Notes under the pieces: model-generated | What the model was told of the DNA's origin: nothing | Seen by the model: only the letters and a program-made list of their open reading frames with translations | Database searches by the model: none | Program-made: the position numbers and the translations under genes | In this document: piece by piece, positions 52,692-61,387 of the stretch | Position numbering within the stretch: the first letter of the stretch is position 1 | How the letters are laid out: each line of letters begins with the position of its first letter | Assembly (NCBI RefSeq): GCF_030254645.1 | Contig: NZ_CP116346.1 | Coordinates: forward strand, 1,530,001 to 1,594,000 | Length of the DNA stretch: 64,000 nt | Source of the DNA: Paucibacter sediminis | Lineage (GTDB): Bacteria; Pseudomonadota; Gammaproteobacteria; Burkholderiales; Burkholderiaceae_C | Reading direction: 5' to 3'

Positions 52692-53825
52692 ATGGCCACC
52701 TACCGAACTCCTGGCGTCTATCTGGAAGAGATCCGGCCCTTCCCGGCCTCGGTGAGCGCGCCGGACAGCGCCGTGGTCGGCTTCTTTGGCTGCACCGAGC
52801 GCGGGCCGCTGCTGCAGCCGCAGGCCGTGCGATCCCTGCTGGAATTCGAGCAGCTGTTCGGCGGCGCGCCGGCCCTGCTGCACGCCGCGCTACAGCTCTT
52901 CTATGCGAATGGCGGCGCTGCCTGCGTGGTGAGTTCGGTGGGCCCGGCCGCGCCGACGCTGGCGGCCCTGCGCGCAGGCCTGGATACGCTGGCCACGCAG
53001 GCCGCGGTGACCCTGCTGGTCTGCCCCGAGGCCTGCAGCCTGCCACGCCCCGACTATGCCCAGCTGGTGCAGGCCATGCTGGCGCAATGCGCGGCCAGCG
53101 CCAACCGCTTTGCCATCCTGGATCTCTACGACGGCGGCCAGAGCCGCGCCGACCTGGCCGCCCAGCGCGCGCTGTTCGGCAGCCAGCACCTGATGTTCGG
53201 CGCGGCCTATGCGCCCTTTGTGCGCAGCGCCTTCGCGCCCGGCCTGGCCTTGCCGCCCAGCGCCGCGGTGGCCGGCGCCTACGCCAGCACCGACCAGCAG
53301 CGCGGCGTCTGGAAGGCCCCGGCCAATGTCGCGCTGCAGCAGGTCAGCGCGCCGCTGCTGGCCTTCAGCGACCGCGACCAGCAGGCCTTCAACATCGATG
53401 CGGCGGGGGGCCGCTCGATCAACCTGATCCGCAGCTTCAGCGGCCGCGGCTGCCTGATCTGGGGCGCCCGCGCCCTGGCCGGCAACGACAACGAATGGCG
53501 CTATGTGCCGGTGCGGCGCCTGTGCAGCCTGGTGCTGGCGAGCCTGCAGGCCGGCAGCCAATGGGCCGTGTTCGAGCCCAACGAGGCCTCCACCTGGACG
53601 CGGCTGGTGGCCATGGCCGAGAATTTCCTGACCCTGCTGTGGCGCCAGGGCGCGCTGCAGGGAGCCAAGCCCGAGCAGGCCTTCTACGTGCGCTGCGGCC
53701 TCAACCAGACCATGACAGCGGCCGATCTCGCCGCCGGCCGCCTGATCGTCGAGCTGGGCCTGGCCCTGCTGCGGCCGGCCGAGTTCATCGTGCTGCGTTT
53801 TGCACTGCAGCTGGCCGCCGCCTAA
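52692..53825 (+). CDS. Orphan contractile-tail sheath protein
   Basis: AGGAG precedes ATG 52692. The 377-residue protein is a complete short sheath subunit. The N terminus YRTPGVYLEEI...SVVGFFGCTERGP is the canonical start. The C terminus LQAGSQWAVFEPNEASTW, NFLTLLWRQGALQGA, AFYVRCG and GRLIVELGLALLRPAEFIV is the canonical contractile core. No tube, baseplate, spike, ATPase or other tail gene is nearby, so it is not an intact phage, R-pyocin or eCIS locus. Possibly it is a domesticated gene or a partner of tail genes elsewhere. The subtilisin-like insertion of long phage sheaths appears to be missing. Confidence 0.88.
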   Translation: MATYRTPGVYLEEIRPFPASVSAPDSAVVGFFGCTERGPLLQPQAVRSLLEFEQLFGGAPALLHAALQLFYANGGAACVVSSVGPAAPTLAALRAGLDTLATQAAVTLLVCPEACSLPRPDYAQLVQAMLAQCAASANRFAILDLYDGGQSRADLAAQRALFGSQHLMFGAAYAPFVRSAFAPGLALPPSAAVAGAYASTDQQRGVWKAPANVALQQVSAPLLAFSDRDQQAFNIDAAGGRSINLIRSFSGRGCLIWGARALAGNDNEWRYVPVRRLCSLVLASLQAGSQWAVFEPNEASTWTRLVAMAENFLTLLWRQGALQGAKPEQAFYVRCGLNQTMTAADLAAGRLIVELGLALLRPAEFIVLRFALQLAAA

Positions 53826-56020
53826 AGCGGCCGCTCGTACTGCAGCCTTGCCGTCATGCCGCTGCGCCAGCGGTCGTCCAGCCGGTGCTCGCTGCCTTGC
53901 ACCAGCACGCGGCGCTGCGTCAGCTCGTCGGCGTGCAGCAGATGGCTCAGGCTGGCGCGCCACTGGCCGCCGCCGGCCGGCTCCTTCCACAGCGCGTAGA
54001 GGTCCAGCACACGCTTGCTCGGCAGATCGATGAAGCGCGTCTCGGCCTGGCGCTGCGGCCCGCCCGCCTGCAGGTTCAGATTGCCACCCCAGCTCAGCGC
54101 CGTGCCGGCGACGCGGTGGTCCAGACCCAGGTTCAGGCTGGCGGGCGTCTGCTGCGCCAGCCGGTTGTCGGGCCCGGGCACGGCCGCCAGGCGCGAGCGG
54201 TTGAAGGCCAGGTTGGCGCGCAGGTCCAGCGCCGGCAGCGCGGGCCAGAGCTGCTGCACCGCCAGGCGCGCCTCCAGCTCGATGCCCTGCAGCACGGCGC
54301 GGCCGCGGTTGGCGCGCGTCTGCACCCAGGCGCCGTTGACTGCTTGCAGCAGGTCTTCGACCACCACGTTTTCGATGCGCTTGGCATAGGCGTTCGCGCC
54401 CAGCTGGCCGGCCTTGCCGGTGGCCCCGAGCGGATGGCTCCAGCCCAGGTCCAGGCTCCAGGCCAGCTCGGGCCGCAGCGCCGGATTGCCCTGCAGATCG
54501 GGCGTGGTGGGGCTGTTGTTGTTGGCCACGAAGCGGCGCGGCATCAGCTCGCGCGGCGTGGGGGCCTTGTAGCTGCGCGCCAGGCCCAGGCGCAGCTGGT
54601 CGCGGCTCGCGGGCAGCTTCCACAGCAGCTGGGCCACCGGGCTGAGCACGCTGGCGCGGCTCGTCACGCCCTCGAACACATTGCCCTCGCTGCGCTGGTG
54701 CAGGCCCTCCCAGCGCAGGCCCAGGGTGGCCTGCCATTGGGGCGAGAGCTCCCATTCGTCCTGCACGAACAGGGCCAGGCGGCGCACCCGCGCCTGGTAG
54801 ACCTCGTCGAGGTTTTCCACCGGCAGGCCGCCGGGCAGAGGCTGCTCGCGCTGCAGGCGGTCTTCGTCGCGCTGGCTTTGTTCGCCGTCCCAGCCCAGGC
54901 TGAGCTGGTGCGCCTCGCCGGCCGGCCGGCGCCAGCGCCCGGCCAGGCTCAGGCCCTGATCCACCGCCAGCGACAGCACCTCGGCATCGCGGATCCAGCG
55001 GCCGTCGAAGTCATAGCCGTCGAAGTCGGCGTGCGAATCGCGCTGGTTGCGCGTCAGCCCCAGCTTCAGCTCCCATTGCTGGCCGTCCTCCTGCTTGCGC
55101 TGCCAGTTGAAGCGGCTGCGCAGGCTGTAGCCATGGGCGGCGATGAGCAGGTCGTTGCGCGCCTGCTGGGGCGGTGCGCCGAACTCGCTGCTGCGCCGGT
55201 CCAGCGCGCCGCCGCGCGAACGGAACAGGCGCAGCAGATGGTCGGTGCCCAGGCTCTCGTCGGGCGCGAGCGTCCAGCTGGCGCGCGGCGCCAGCGTCAG
55301 CCGGTAGGAATGATCGAACTCGCGCTTGTCGGTGGCATAGGCCTGGATGAGCTGGCCCTGCCCATCGTTGGAGGCCTGGCGCACCTGCTGCCGCAGCGCC
55401 ATCGGCCAGACCAGCTTGTCGCTCGAGACCCCCAGGGCCAGGCCCCAGGCCAGCGCGCCGGCGCGGTCGCCCAGCTGCAGGTCGGCGTTGGCGCTGGGCC
55501 GGTCGAACTGGCTGGCGAGGCCCAGCTTGAGCTCGCGCTGCGCGCTGCGCGGCACGCGCCGCAACACGATGTTGACGCTGCCCGCGATCGCCTGGTTGCT
55601 CTGCGCCACCGAGGCGGCGCGTGAGACCTCCACGCGCTCGATCAGCTCGGGCGAGAGGCTCTCCAGCGCAAAGCCGGGCGGCACCGGCTCGCCATTCAGC
55701 AGGATCTGCGTATAGCCGCCGCCCAGCCCCGACATGCGGATCTCCGCGCCGCGCGGGCCGTTGTTCACCACGCTCAGGCCCGGCATGCGCTGCAGCGCGT
55801 CGGTGAGGCGGGTATCGCCATGGCGCAGCAGGTCCTCGCGCCCCAGCACCACCAGGGCACCCACCGATTCGCGCCGCAGCGCCTGGGCGCTCGCCTCTCC
55901 CTGCACCTGCACCCGCTCCAGCTGTGCCTTGCCGGCATCGGCCGGCTGCGCCTGGGCGCAGGCCAGCAGGGGCGCGGCCCACAGCAGGGCCGCGCCGACC
56001 TTCTTCTCCCTCGTCTTCAC
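53822..56020 (-). CDS. TonB-dependent outer-membrane receptor (second)
   Basis: AGGAGCGATCGA before GTG 56020 favours that start (732 residues); ATG 56035 is an alternative. The signal peptide ends near AQAQP, then a plug with RLTDALQRMPGLSVVNNGPRG, IRMSGLGGGYTQILLNGEP, and IERVEVSRAASV. The barrel ends RLQYERPL, without the usual final aromatic residue, which is unusual. Ligand not evident. It is divergent from a HTH-citrate-synthase-like gene that may regulate it. The stop codon overlaps that of the tail-sheath gene by 4 bp. Confidence 0.9.
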   Translation of the reverse strand: MKTREKKVGAALLWAAPLLACAQAQPADAGKAQLERVQVQGEASAQALRRESVGALVVLGREDLLRHGDTRLTDALQRMPGLSVVNNGPRGAEIRMSGLGGGYTQILLNGEPVPPGFALESLSPELIERVEVSRAASVAQSNQAIAGSVNIVLRRVPRSAQRELKLGLASQFDRPSANADLQLGDRAGALAWGLALGVSSDKLVWPMALRQQVRQASNDGQGQLIQAYATDKREFDHSYRLTLAPRASWTLAPDESLGTDHLLRLFRSRGGALDRRSSEFGAPPQQARNDLLIAAHGYSLRSRFNWQRKQEDGQQWELKLGLTRNQRDSHADFDGYDFDGRWIRDAEVLSLAVDQGLSLAGRWRRPAGEAHQLSLGWDGEQSQRDEDRLQREQPLPGGLPVENLDEVYQARVRRLALFVQDEWELSPQWQATLGLRWEGLHQRSEGNVFEGVTSRASVLSPVAQLLWKLPASRDQLRLGLARSYKAPTPRELMPRRFVANNNSPTTPDLQGNPALRPELAWSLDLGWSHPLGATGKAGQLGANAYAKRIENVVVEDLLQAVNGAWVQTRANRGRAVLQGIELEARLAVQQLWPALPALDLRANLAFNRSRLAAVPGPDNRLAQQTPASLNLGLDHRVAGTALSWGGNLNLQAGGPQRQAETRFIDLPSKRVLDLYALWKEPAGGGQWRASLSHLLHADELTQRRVLVQGSEHRLDDRWRSGMTARLQYERPL

Positions 56021-56070
56021 TCGATCGCTCCTCATCAAGGCCGGCGATTAGACAAGCACAATGCGCATCA

Positions 56071-56094
56071 ATCAATCTTGATCGGTTCGATCAA
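56071..56094. promoter_or_regulatory. Nested palindromes next to the HTH-citrate-synthase gene start
   Basis: TTGATC-N5-GATCAA at 56078-56094 is a perfect inverted repeat ending 3 bp before the ATG. ATCAA-TC-TTGAT at 56071-56082 overlaps it. It lies between the divergent gene starts and is a good operator candidate for the MerR-like HTH protein. Confidence 0.55.
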
Positions 56095-56097
56095 CCT

Positions 56098-57330
56098 ATG
56101 GCCAAGACCAGCCCCGCGATCCCCCTGCGCAGCCCCGTCACCCTGCTCAATTCCGACCAGGTGGTGCAGCGCCTGGGCATCAGCAAGCCCACGCTGTATG
56201 CCTATGTGAGCCGCGGCCTGCTGCAGGCGGTGGCCGACCCGGCGGACCCACGGGCACGGCGCTATTCCAGCTTCGAGGTGGAGCAGCTGCAGCGGCGCAA
56301 GCAGCGCGGCCGGCGCGTGGAGCCGCAGGCCAAGGCGGCGCTGCAAGGCCATTGGCCGGTGCTGGAGACCGCGCTCACCGGCATCGTCGACGGCGCGCCG
56401 GTGTACCGCGGCGAGCCGGTGCTGGCGCTGGCACGCAGCGCCTCGGTGGAGGACGTGGCGCGGCGGCTCTGGCAGTTCGAGGCGGCCGACCCGTTCGCGA
56501 GCCCGGCACCGCGCCTGAACACCGCCTGGCAGCGCCTGACGCGCGAGTTGCACGCCCAGCCGCTGAGCGAGCGCACGCTGGCGCTGTTCGCCCATGCCAA
56601 CACCCAGCTGCGCGCCCCGGCCTGGCTGCCGGAGGGGCCGGCGCTGGCGCAGGCCTGCGGCGAACAGCTGCGCGCGGCGGTGGCCTGCTTTCTGTGCCAG
56701 CCGCCGCAGGCCGCCCCCATCGCCACCCAGTTTGCGGACGCCTGGGGCCTGCGCACCGGCAGCAACAGCAGGGCCGCCGAAGACGCGCTGCGCCAGGCCC
56801 TGGTGCTCTGCGCCGACCACCAGATGAACTGGGTCAGCTTCAGCGCGCGCGGCCTCGCCTCGGTGGGCGCGGGCCTGGGCGCGGCGCTGCTGGGCGCGCT
56901 GTGCAATCTGCCGGCGCAGTTCAACGGCGGCTCCTGCGCCCAGGTGGAGGCGTTGTGGGACGAGTTGCTGGCGGCGCCGCATCTGGAGACCGCGCTGCGG
57001 GCCAGGCTGGACCGCGGCGAGGCCCTGCCCGGCTTCAACCATTACGACTATCCGGCCGGCGACCCGCGCGCCACGCTGCTGCTCAAGCTCGCCTCCCAGC
57101 ATGCGAAGGAAAAATTGCCGCCGATCGCGCGCCTGGCCGAGCGCCTCACCGGCGCCAAGCCGGCGCTGGACTTCGGCCTGGTGGCGCTGCGCCGCGCCCT
57201 GGCTGCGCCGCCCGAAGCCGCTGCGGCCCTGCTGATGGCCGGCCGCTGCGTCGGCATCCTGGCCCATGTGCTGGAACAGCGCCGCAGTGGCGAGCGCCTG
57301 GTGGCACGCTCGCGCTATGTCGGGCCCTGA
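56098..57330 (+). CDS. MerR-type HTH fused to a citrate-synthase-like domain, catalytic His replaced
   Basis: A 410-residue fusion. Residues 15-70 form a MerR-type HTH (LNSDQVVQRLGISKPTLYAYVS then a RRYSSFEVEQLQRRK wing). The rest resembles citrate synthase, with DHQMNWVSFSARGLAS matching DHELN-type segments, GFNHYDYPAGDPRA (H315 kept) and LDFGL (D358 kept). At the place of the first catalytic His (LHGG in active enzymes) the sequence is FNGG, Asn276. Lacking that His, it is probably not an active citrate synthase. A ligand-sensing regulator (acyl-CoA or oxaloacetate) is likely; it may autoregulate through the palindromes at its start. Confidence 0.85.
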   Translation: MAKTSPAIPLRSPVTLLNSDQVVQRLGISKPTLYAYVSRGLLQAVADPADPRARRYSSFEVEQLQRRKQRGRRVEPQAKAALQGHWPVLETALTGIVDGAPVYRGEPVLALARSASVEDVARRLWQFEAADPFASPAPRLNTAWQRLTRELHAQPLSERTLALFAHANTQLRAPAWLPEGPALAQACGEQLRAAVACFLCQPPQAAPIATQFADAWGLRTGSNSRAAEDALRQALVLCADHQMNWVSFSARGLASVGAGLGAALLGALCNLPAQFNGGSCAQVEALWDELLAAPHLETALRARLDRGEALPGFNHYDYPAGDPRATLLLKLASQHAKEKLPPIARLAERLTGAKPALDFGLVALRRALAAPPEAAAALLMAGRCVGILAHVLEQRRSGERLVARSRYVGP

Positions 57331-57415
57331 GAGCCTGGGCGGCATGTTTCGCGGTACAAACGCCTGCCGCCATCTCGCCAACGGCTTGTCAACCCGATCA
57401 CTCTGGAGACCCCGC

Positions 57416-57808
57416 ATGTTCAGCCACATCATGATTGGATCGAACGATATTGAACGGTCCAAGCGCTTCTACGACGCCGTGTTGGGCGTCCTCGGCGCAG
57501 GCGAGCCGATACGCAACACCGCAAAGACGGGGCACGCACGCCTGTTCTATCGCCATGCCGGCGCCACCTTCTGCGTCAGCGAGCCCATCAATGACGAGGC
57601 CGCCACCTTCGCGAATGGCGGAACGATTGGCTTCAGCTGCGACTCGCCGGAGCAGGTCAAGGCCTTCCACGACGCGGCCGTGGCTCATGGCGGCATTTCG
57701 GTGGAGGATGCTCCGGGGCTGCGGGAGGGCCCGATGGGGCCCTTGTACCTGGCCTACGTCAGGGACCCGGATGGCAACAAGCTCTGCGCACTCCATCGGC
57801 CCAAGTGA
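57416..57808 (+). CDS. VOC / glyoxalase-like protein, paralogue of 44654-45049
   Basis: GGAGA precedes ATG 57416 (130 residues), although the frame is open from 57266. MFSHIMIGSNDIERSKRFYDAVLG and YVRDPDGNKLCALH mirror the VOC protein at 44654-45049, so the two are paralogues or arrived separately. The gene is less GC-rich at third positions than its neighbours. Function unknown. Confidence 0.85.
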   Translation: MFSHIMIGSNDIERSKRFYDAVLGVLGAGEPIRNTAKTGHARLFYRHAGATFCVSEPINDEAATFANGGTIGFSCDSPEQVKAFHDAAVAHGGISVEDAPGLREGPMGPLYLAYVRDPDGNKLCALHRPK

Positions 57809-57871
57809 GCCGCTAAGCCGCCCCCTGCGCCCAAGCGGCGCGAGGCCTTTCTTCGCAAGCCTTGAGAACCA

Positions 57872-58237
57872 ATGCCGGCCACACGCGACGCCTCAAGACT
57901 GTTCGCCATCAAGCTGCTCCACAGCGTGGTTTGGGCCTTCTTTGCCGGCTGCATCGTCGCCATTCCCCTGGCCTCGTGGCGGGGCCACCACCTCACTGCG
58001 GCGGCGCTGATCGGCGTGGTCGCGCTTGAAGTTGCGGTGCTGGCTTTCAACAAGATGCGCTGCCCGCTCACCTCCGTGGCGGCACGCTACACCAGCGACC
58101 GGCGCGCGAACTTCGACATCTTTCTGCCCGAGTGGCTGGCCAGGCACAACAAGCTGGTGTTCGGCGCGCTCTATGCGCTTGGCATTGTTTTCGCGTTGCT
58201 GCGCTGGGTTCAAACGCCGGGCTTGCAAGGGCAGTAG
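57872..58237 (+). CDS. Small membrane protein, conserved but uncharacterised
   Basis: A 121-residue protein with three hydrophobic segments (WAFFAGCIVAIPLASW, ALIGVVALEVAVLAF, LVFGALYALGIVFALL) and a central NKMRCPLTSVAARYTSDRRANFDIFLPEWLARHNK that is highly ordered and recurs in database hypotheticals. Composition suggests an inner-membrane protein. No function can be given. Confidence 0.75.
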   Translation: MPATRDASRLFAIKLLHSVVWAFFAGCIVAIPLASWRGHHLTAAALIGVVALEVAVLAFNKMRCPLTSVAARYTSDRRANFDIFLPEWLARHNKLVFGALYALGIVFALLRWVQTPGLQGQ

Positions 58238-58296
58238 GGCCGCGCGCATGTGCAAAACTGCCAGAGACGCTCCTTTCAAATACTAGGTGTCTATCC

Positions 58297-58680
58297 ATGC
58301 TGATTGCCTTTCGAGTCGGAATAGTCAGCCTTGCACTTGCCGCGATGGCTGTCACATCTCCCTGCGCACATGCCCAGTTGAAGGAGCCCACGTCGCAATC
58401 CGATCGTGAGCTGGTCGCGTCCGTGTCCAAGCGCCTGGCAAGCTGCTTCACGAGCCTGGGCGTCAAGGGCGCGTTCGCACTTACGCCAACGCTGCCTGCT
58501 GAATCCGAGCTGGCGGCGGTTACCCTGCTGCCGGCCACGGGCCCCGTTGTCAATGACGGCTACGCCTACTGGCTTGCGCTCCATGCCTCTCGGAAGCAGG
58601 TGTATGTCAGGCAGGTCGGCGGCTTCGCCGGCGCACAGAAGCTGTATGGGCCGATCGCCATCGATGCACAGTGCGGCTAA
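58297..58680 (+). CDS. Small secreted protein of unknown function
   Basis: From ATG 58297 the product is 127 residues. The signal peptide (MLIAFRVGIVSLALAAMAVT, cleavage near CAHAQ) is clear. The mature part has two spaced Cys (ASCFTSLG and DAQCG at the C terminus) that could form a disulphide. No family recognised. Composition is less GC-rich than the neighbours, so recent acquisition is possible. Confidence 0.65.
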   Translation: MLIAFRVGIVSLALAAMAVTSPCAHAQLKEPTSQSDRELVASVSKRLASCFTSLGVKGAFALTPTLPAESELAAVTLLPATGPVVNDGYAYWLALHASRKQVYVRQVGGFAGAQKLYGPIAIDAQCG

Positions 58681-58723
58681 GGCGCCCCAGCAGCCGCTAC
58701 GCCGCTGAATCAGGAGAGCTCCC

Positions 58724-59086
58724 ATGTACACAGGTTCATGCCACTGCGGCGCGGTCCGGATGACCTTGCCGTCCAGGCCCGAAGTGGCCACCGCCTGCAA
58801 CTGCTCGCTGTGCCGTCGCATCGGCGGACCTTGGGTCTACTTCGAGTTCGGCACGGTCCGGATCGAAGGGCACCCGGAGGCCACGGCGGCGTACATCTGG
58901 GGCGACAGGACGCTGCGCACCATTCACTGCCGAACCTGCGGCTGCGTCACGCATTGGGAGCCGCTGCAGGCGACGGCTGGCGCGAAGCACGGGGTGAACC
59001 TCGGGAACTTCGATCCGGAGCTGATCGCCTCCGTGCGCGTGCGGCGCTTCGACGGCGCGCACAGCTGGACATTCATTGATGCATGA
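58724..59086 (+). CDS. GFA-family (Gfa/CENP-V-like) zinc protein
   Basis: AGGAGA precedes ATG 58724. The 120-residue protein has the GFA zinc ligands: SCHCGAV, CNCSLCRRIGG and CRTCGCVTHW. The family includes glutathione-dependent formaldehyde-activating enzyme, but most members, like this one, have unknown activity. Two structural zincs are expected. Cytosolic. Confidence 0.9.
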   Translation: MYTGSCHCGAVRMTLPSRPEVATACNCSLCRRIGGPWVYFEFGTVRIEGHPEATAAYIWGDRTLRTIHCRTCGCVTHWEPLQATAGAKHGVNLGNFDPELIASVRVRRFDGAHSWTFIDA

Positions 59087-59127
59087 CCCGGTCGCCTGGC
59101 CGGCCAGGCGCGCCGGCTGAGCCCGCG

Positions 59128-60444
59128 TCAGTGGCGCAGCGCGCCGTCGCCGCCGCCCATGGCGGCGGCGCGTTCCAGCAGCAGCGCGCGCTCGCGTGCG
59201 TTGCGCGTCAGCGCCGCGGCGCGTTCGAACTCGGCCTGCGCCTCGGCCACGCGGCCGAGCTTGGCAAGCAGGTCGCCGCGCACGCTGGGCAGCCAGTGGT
59301 AGTTCTGCAGCGCCGGCTCCTGGCGCAGCGCCTCCACCAGCTCCAGCGCCGCCGCCGGGCCAAAACCGGGGCCGCTCGCCATGCCCACCGCGACCGCGCG
59401 GTTGAGCAGCACCACCGCATTCGGCTGCAGTTGGGCCAGCGCGTCGTAATAGGCCACGATGCGCGGCCAGTCGGTGTCTTCGGGGCGGCGCGCACGCGCA
59501 TGGCAGGCGGCCATGCCGGCCTGCAGCAGATAGGGCCCCGGCTCCTTGCCCAGCGCCTCGGCGCGCGCCAGCGCGGCCAAGCCGCGGCGTATCAGCAGCT
59601 GGTCCCAGCGGCCGCGGTCCTGCTGCATCAGCAGCACCGGCCGGCCCTCGGCATCGACCCGCGCATGCAGGCGCGAGGCCTGGATCTCCATCAGCGCCAC
59701 CAGGCCATGCACCTCGGGCTCGTCGGCGCTCAGCTCGGCCAGCACGCGGCCCAGGCGCTGCGCCTCCTCGCACAGCGCGGGGCGCACCCAATCCTCGCCC
59801 GCGGTGGCCGAATAGCCCTCGTTGAAGATCAGGTAGATCACCTCCAGCACCGAGGCCAGGCGCTCGGCACGCGCGGCCGCCTGCGGCACCTCGAAGGGCA
59901 CCTTGGCGGCCTGCAGGCTGCGCTTGGCGCGCACGATGCGCTGCGCGATGGTGGGCTCGGGCGCCAGGAAGGCACGCGCAATCTCGGCGGTAGACAGCCC
60001 GCCCAGCAGCTTGAGCGTGAGCGCCACGCGCGCCTCGGTGGAAAGCACCGGGTGGCAGGCGGTGAAGATCAGGCGCAGCAGATCGTCGCCGATGTCGTCG
60101 GCGCGCTTGTCGTCCAGGCCGTCGACGAAGTCTGGCACCACCAAGGCCTCCTGCGCCTGCAGCTCCTGGCCGAGTTCCTCATGCTTGCGCGCCTGCATAG
60201 CAAGCTGGCGCAGGCGGTCCAGGGCCTTGTGCTTGGCGGTGGTCATGAGCCAGGCGCCGGGCTTGTCGGGCAGGCCATCGCGCGGCCAGGTCTCCAGCGC
60301 GGCGATGAGCGCGTCCTGCGCCAGCTCCTCGGCCTGACCGACGTCGCGCAGCATGCGCGCGAGCACGGCGATCAGCTTGGCGGATTCGATGCGCCAGACC
60401 GCCGCAATGCTGCGCTCGAGTTCGGCCCGGTCGAGTTCAGGCAT
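59128..60444 (-). CDS. ECF42-type RNA polymerase sigma factor with long C-terminal TPR-like region
   Basis: I start at ATG 60444 (438 residues), 8 bp inside the upstream VOC gene. Sigma region 2 (residues 5-85; VAELAQDALIAALE-like QAEELAQDALIAALETWP) and region 4 (about 130-190; LKLLGGLSTAEIARAFLAPEPTIAQR) are followed by 220 residues with helical repeat units (DUF6596/TPR-like). This is the ECF42 architecture, in which the C-terminal extension is needed for activity and no classical anti-sigma factor is encoded. DGPF/YciI proteins lie upstream in the same operon, the usual ECF42 context. Confidence 0.9.
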   Translation of the reverse strand: MPELDRAELERSIAAVWRIESAKLIAVLARMLRDVGQAEELAQDALIAALETWPRDGLPDKPGAWLMTTAKHKALDRLRQLAMQARKHEELGQELQAQEALVVPDFVDGLDDKRADDIGDDLLRLIFTACHPVLSTEARVALTLKLLGGLSTAEIARAFLAPEPTIAQRIVRAKRSLQAAKVPFEVPQAAARAERLASVLEVIYLIFNEGYSATAGEDWVRPALCEEAQRLGRVLAELSADEPEVHGLVALMEIQASRLHARVDAEGRPVLLMQQDRGRWDQLLIRRGLAALARAEALGKEPGPYLLQAGMAACHARARRPEDTDWPRIVAYYDALAQLQPNAVVLLNRAVAVGMASGPGFGPAAALELVEALRQEPALQNYHWLPSVRGDLLAKLGRVAEAQAEFERAAALTRNARERALLLERAAAMGGGDGALRH

Positions 60445-60862
60445 CGCTGCTGGCATTGGCCTCGGGGCAGGCGCTGGCATCCATGAAGGCCAGCTCCCAG
60501 ATATGGCCGTCCAGGTCCTCGAAGCCATGCGCGTACATGAAGCCATGGTCCTGCGGCGGGCGCGGCACCGCGGCGCCGGCGGCGCGCGCCTTGGCCACCA
60601 GGGTGTCGACCTCGGCGCGGCTTTCGCAGCTCAGGCAGATCAGGGTCTCGGTGCCGGCCCTGGCGTCGATGAGGGGCTTGCCGGTGAAGCCGCTCATGAA
60701 GCCCTCGGTCAGCAGCATCGCGAACAGGGTCTCGCCCAGCACCAGGCAGGCGCCCTGCTCGTTGCTGAACTGCGGGTTGAACTCATAGCCCAGGCTGCGA
60801 AAGAAGGCCTGCGAACGTGCCAGGTCCTTGACGGCCATATTGATGAAGATTTGCTGGTGCAT
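60437..60862 (-). CDS. VOC-family protein in the ECF42 operon
   Basis: GAGGAG precedes ATG 60862. The 141-residue protein has MHQQIFINMAVKDLARSQAFF, NEQGACLVLGETLFAMLL, and GFEDLDGHIWELAFMD, typical of glyoxalase-like VOC proteins often found beside ECF42/DGPF genes. Its function is unknown. It lies 12 bp after the YciI gene and overlaps the sigma-factor start by 8 bp. Confidence 0.87.
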   Translation of the reverse strand: MHQQIFINMAVKDLARSQAFFRSLGYEFNPQFSNEQGACLVLGETLFAMLLTEGFMSGFTGKPLIDARAGTETLICLSCESRAEVDTLVAKARAAGAAVPRPPQDHGFMYAHGFEDLDGHIWELAFMDASACPEANASSDA

Positions 60863-60874
60863 GAGATGCTCCTC

Positions 60875-61276
60875 TCAGTTCGCGGTGGGCGCTTGGGACT
60901 CGAAGTCTTCCATTTCGTAGAGCTGGCGCACCTCGACCTCGCCGCCATCGCCCTGGCCGCGCTTGCCGAAGGGGGCCGGGAAGCGACGCGCCCATGCCAG
61001 CGCCTCTTCACGCGAGCGCACCTGGATCAGGGTGTAGCCGGCGATCAGCTCCTTGGTCTCGGCATAGGGGCCATCGGTGATGCGCGGCTTGCCGTCTTGG
61101 TAGCGCATGCGCCAGCCGCTGCCGCTGGGCTTGAGCCCGTTGGCGTCCAGCAGCACGCCGGCCTTGGCCAGTTCCTCGTGATAGGCGGCCATTTCGGCCA
61201 TCACGCCATCCTCGGGGGCCGGCATCTCGCCGGCCTCGCTCTGGGCATTCGCCCGCACCATGATCATGAATCGCAT
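60875..61276 (-). CDS. DGPF/YciI-domain protein, second of the ECF42 operon
   Basis: AAGGAG precedes ATG 61276. A 133-residue YCII-type protein with RFMIMVRANAQSE, and the family motif as ITDGPYAETKELIAGY (DGPY instead of DGPF). DGPF proteins are tightly linked to ECF42 sigma factors, but their biochemical role is unclear. Confidence 0.88.
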   Translation of the reverse strand: MRFMIMVRANAQSEAGEMPAPEDGVMAEMAAYHEELAKAGVLLDANGLKPSGSGWRMRYQDGKPRITDGPYAETKELIAGYTLIQVRSREEALAWARRFPAPFGKRGQGDGGEVEVRQLYEMEDFESQAPTAN

Positions 61277-61387
61277 TGCTTCGCTCCTTGCAGGTGGACA
61301 GAGCGCGCCAACTTGCGCTCATGCCCACACGACGAAGCAGGCGCGGCGTTTTCGACAGGCCGCCGCGGGCTTCAGGGTTTTCCTGGC

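Noticed and set aside
52692-53825. Prophage or R-type tailocin based on the sheath gene
   Set aside because: No other phage or tail gene, integrase or attachment repeat is visible within 10 kb on either side.
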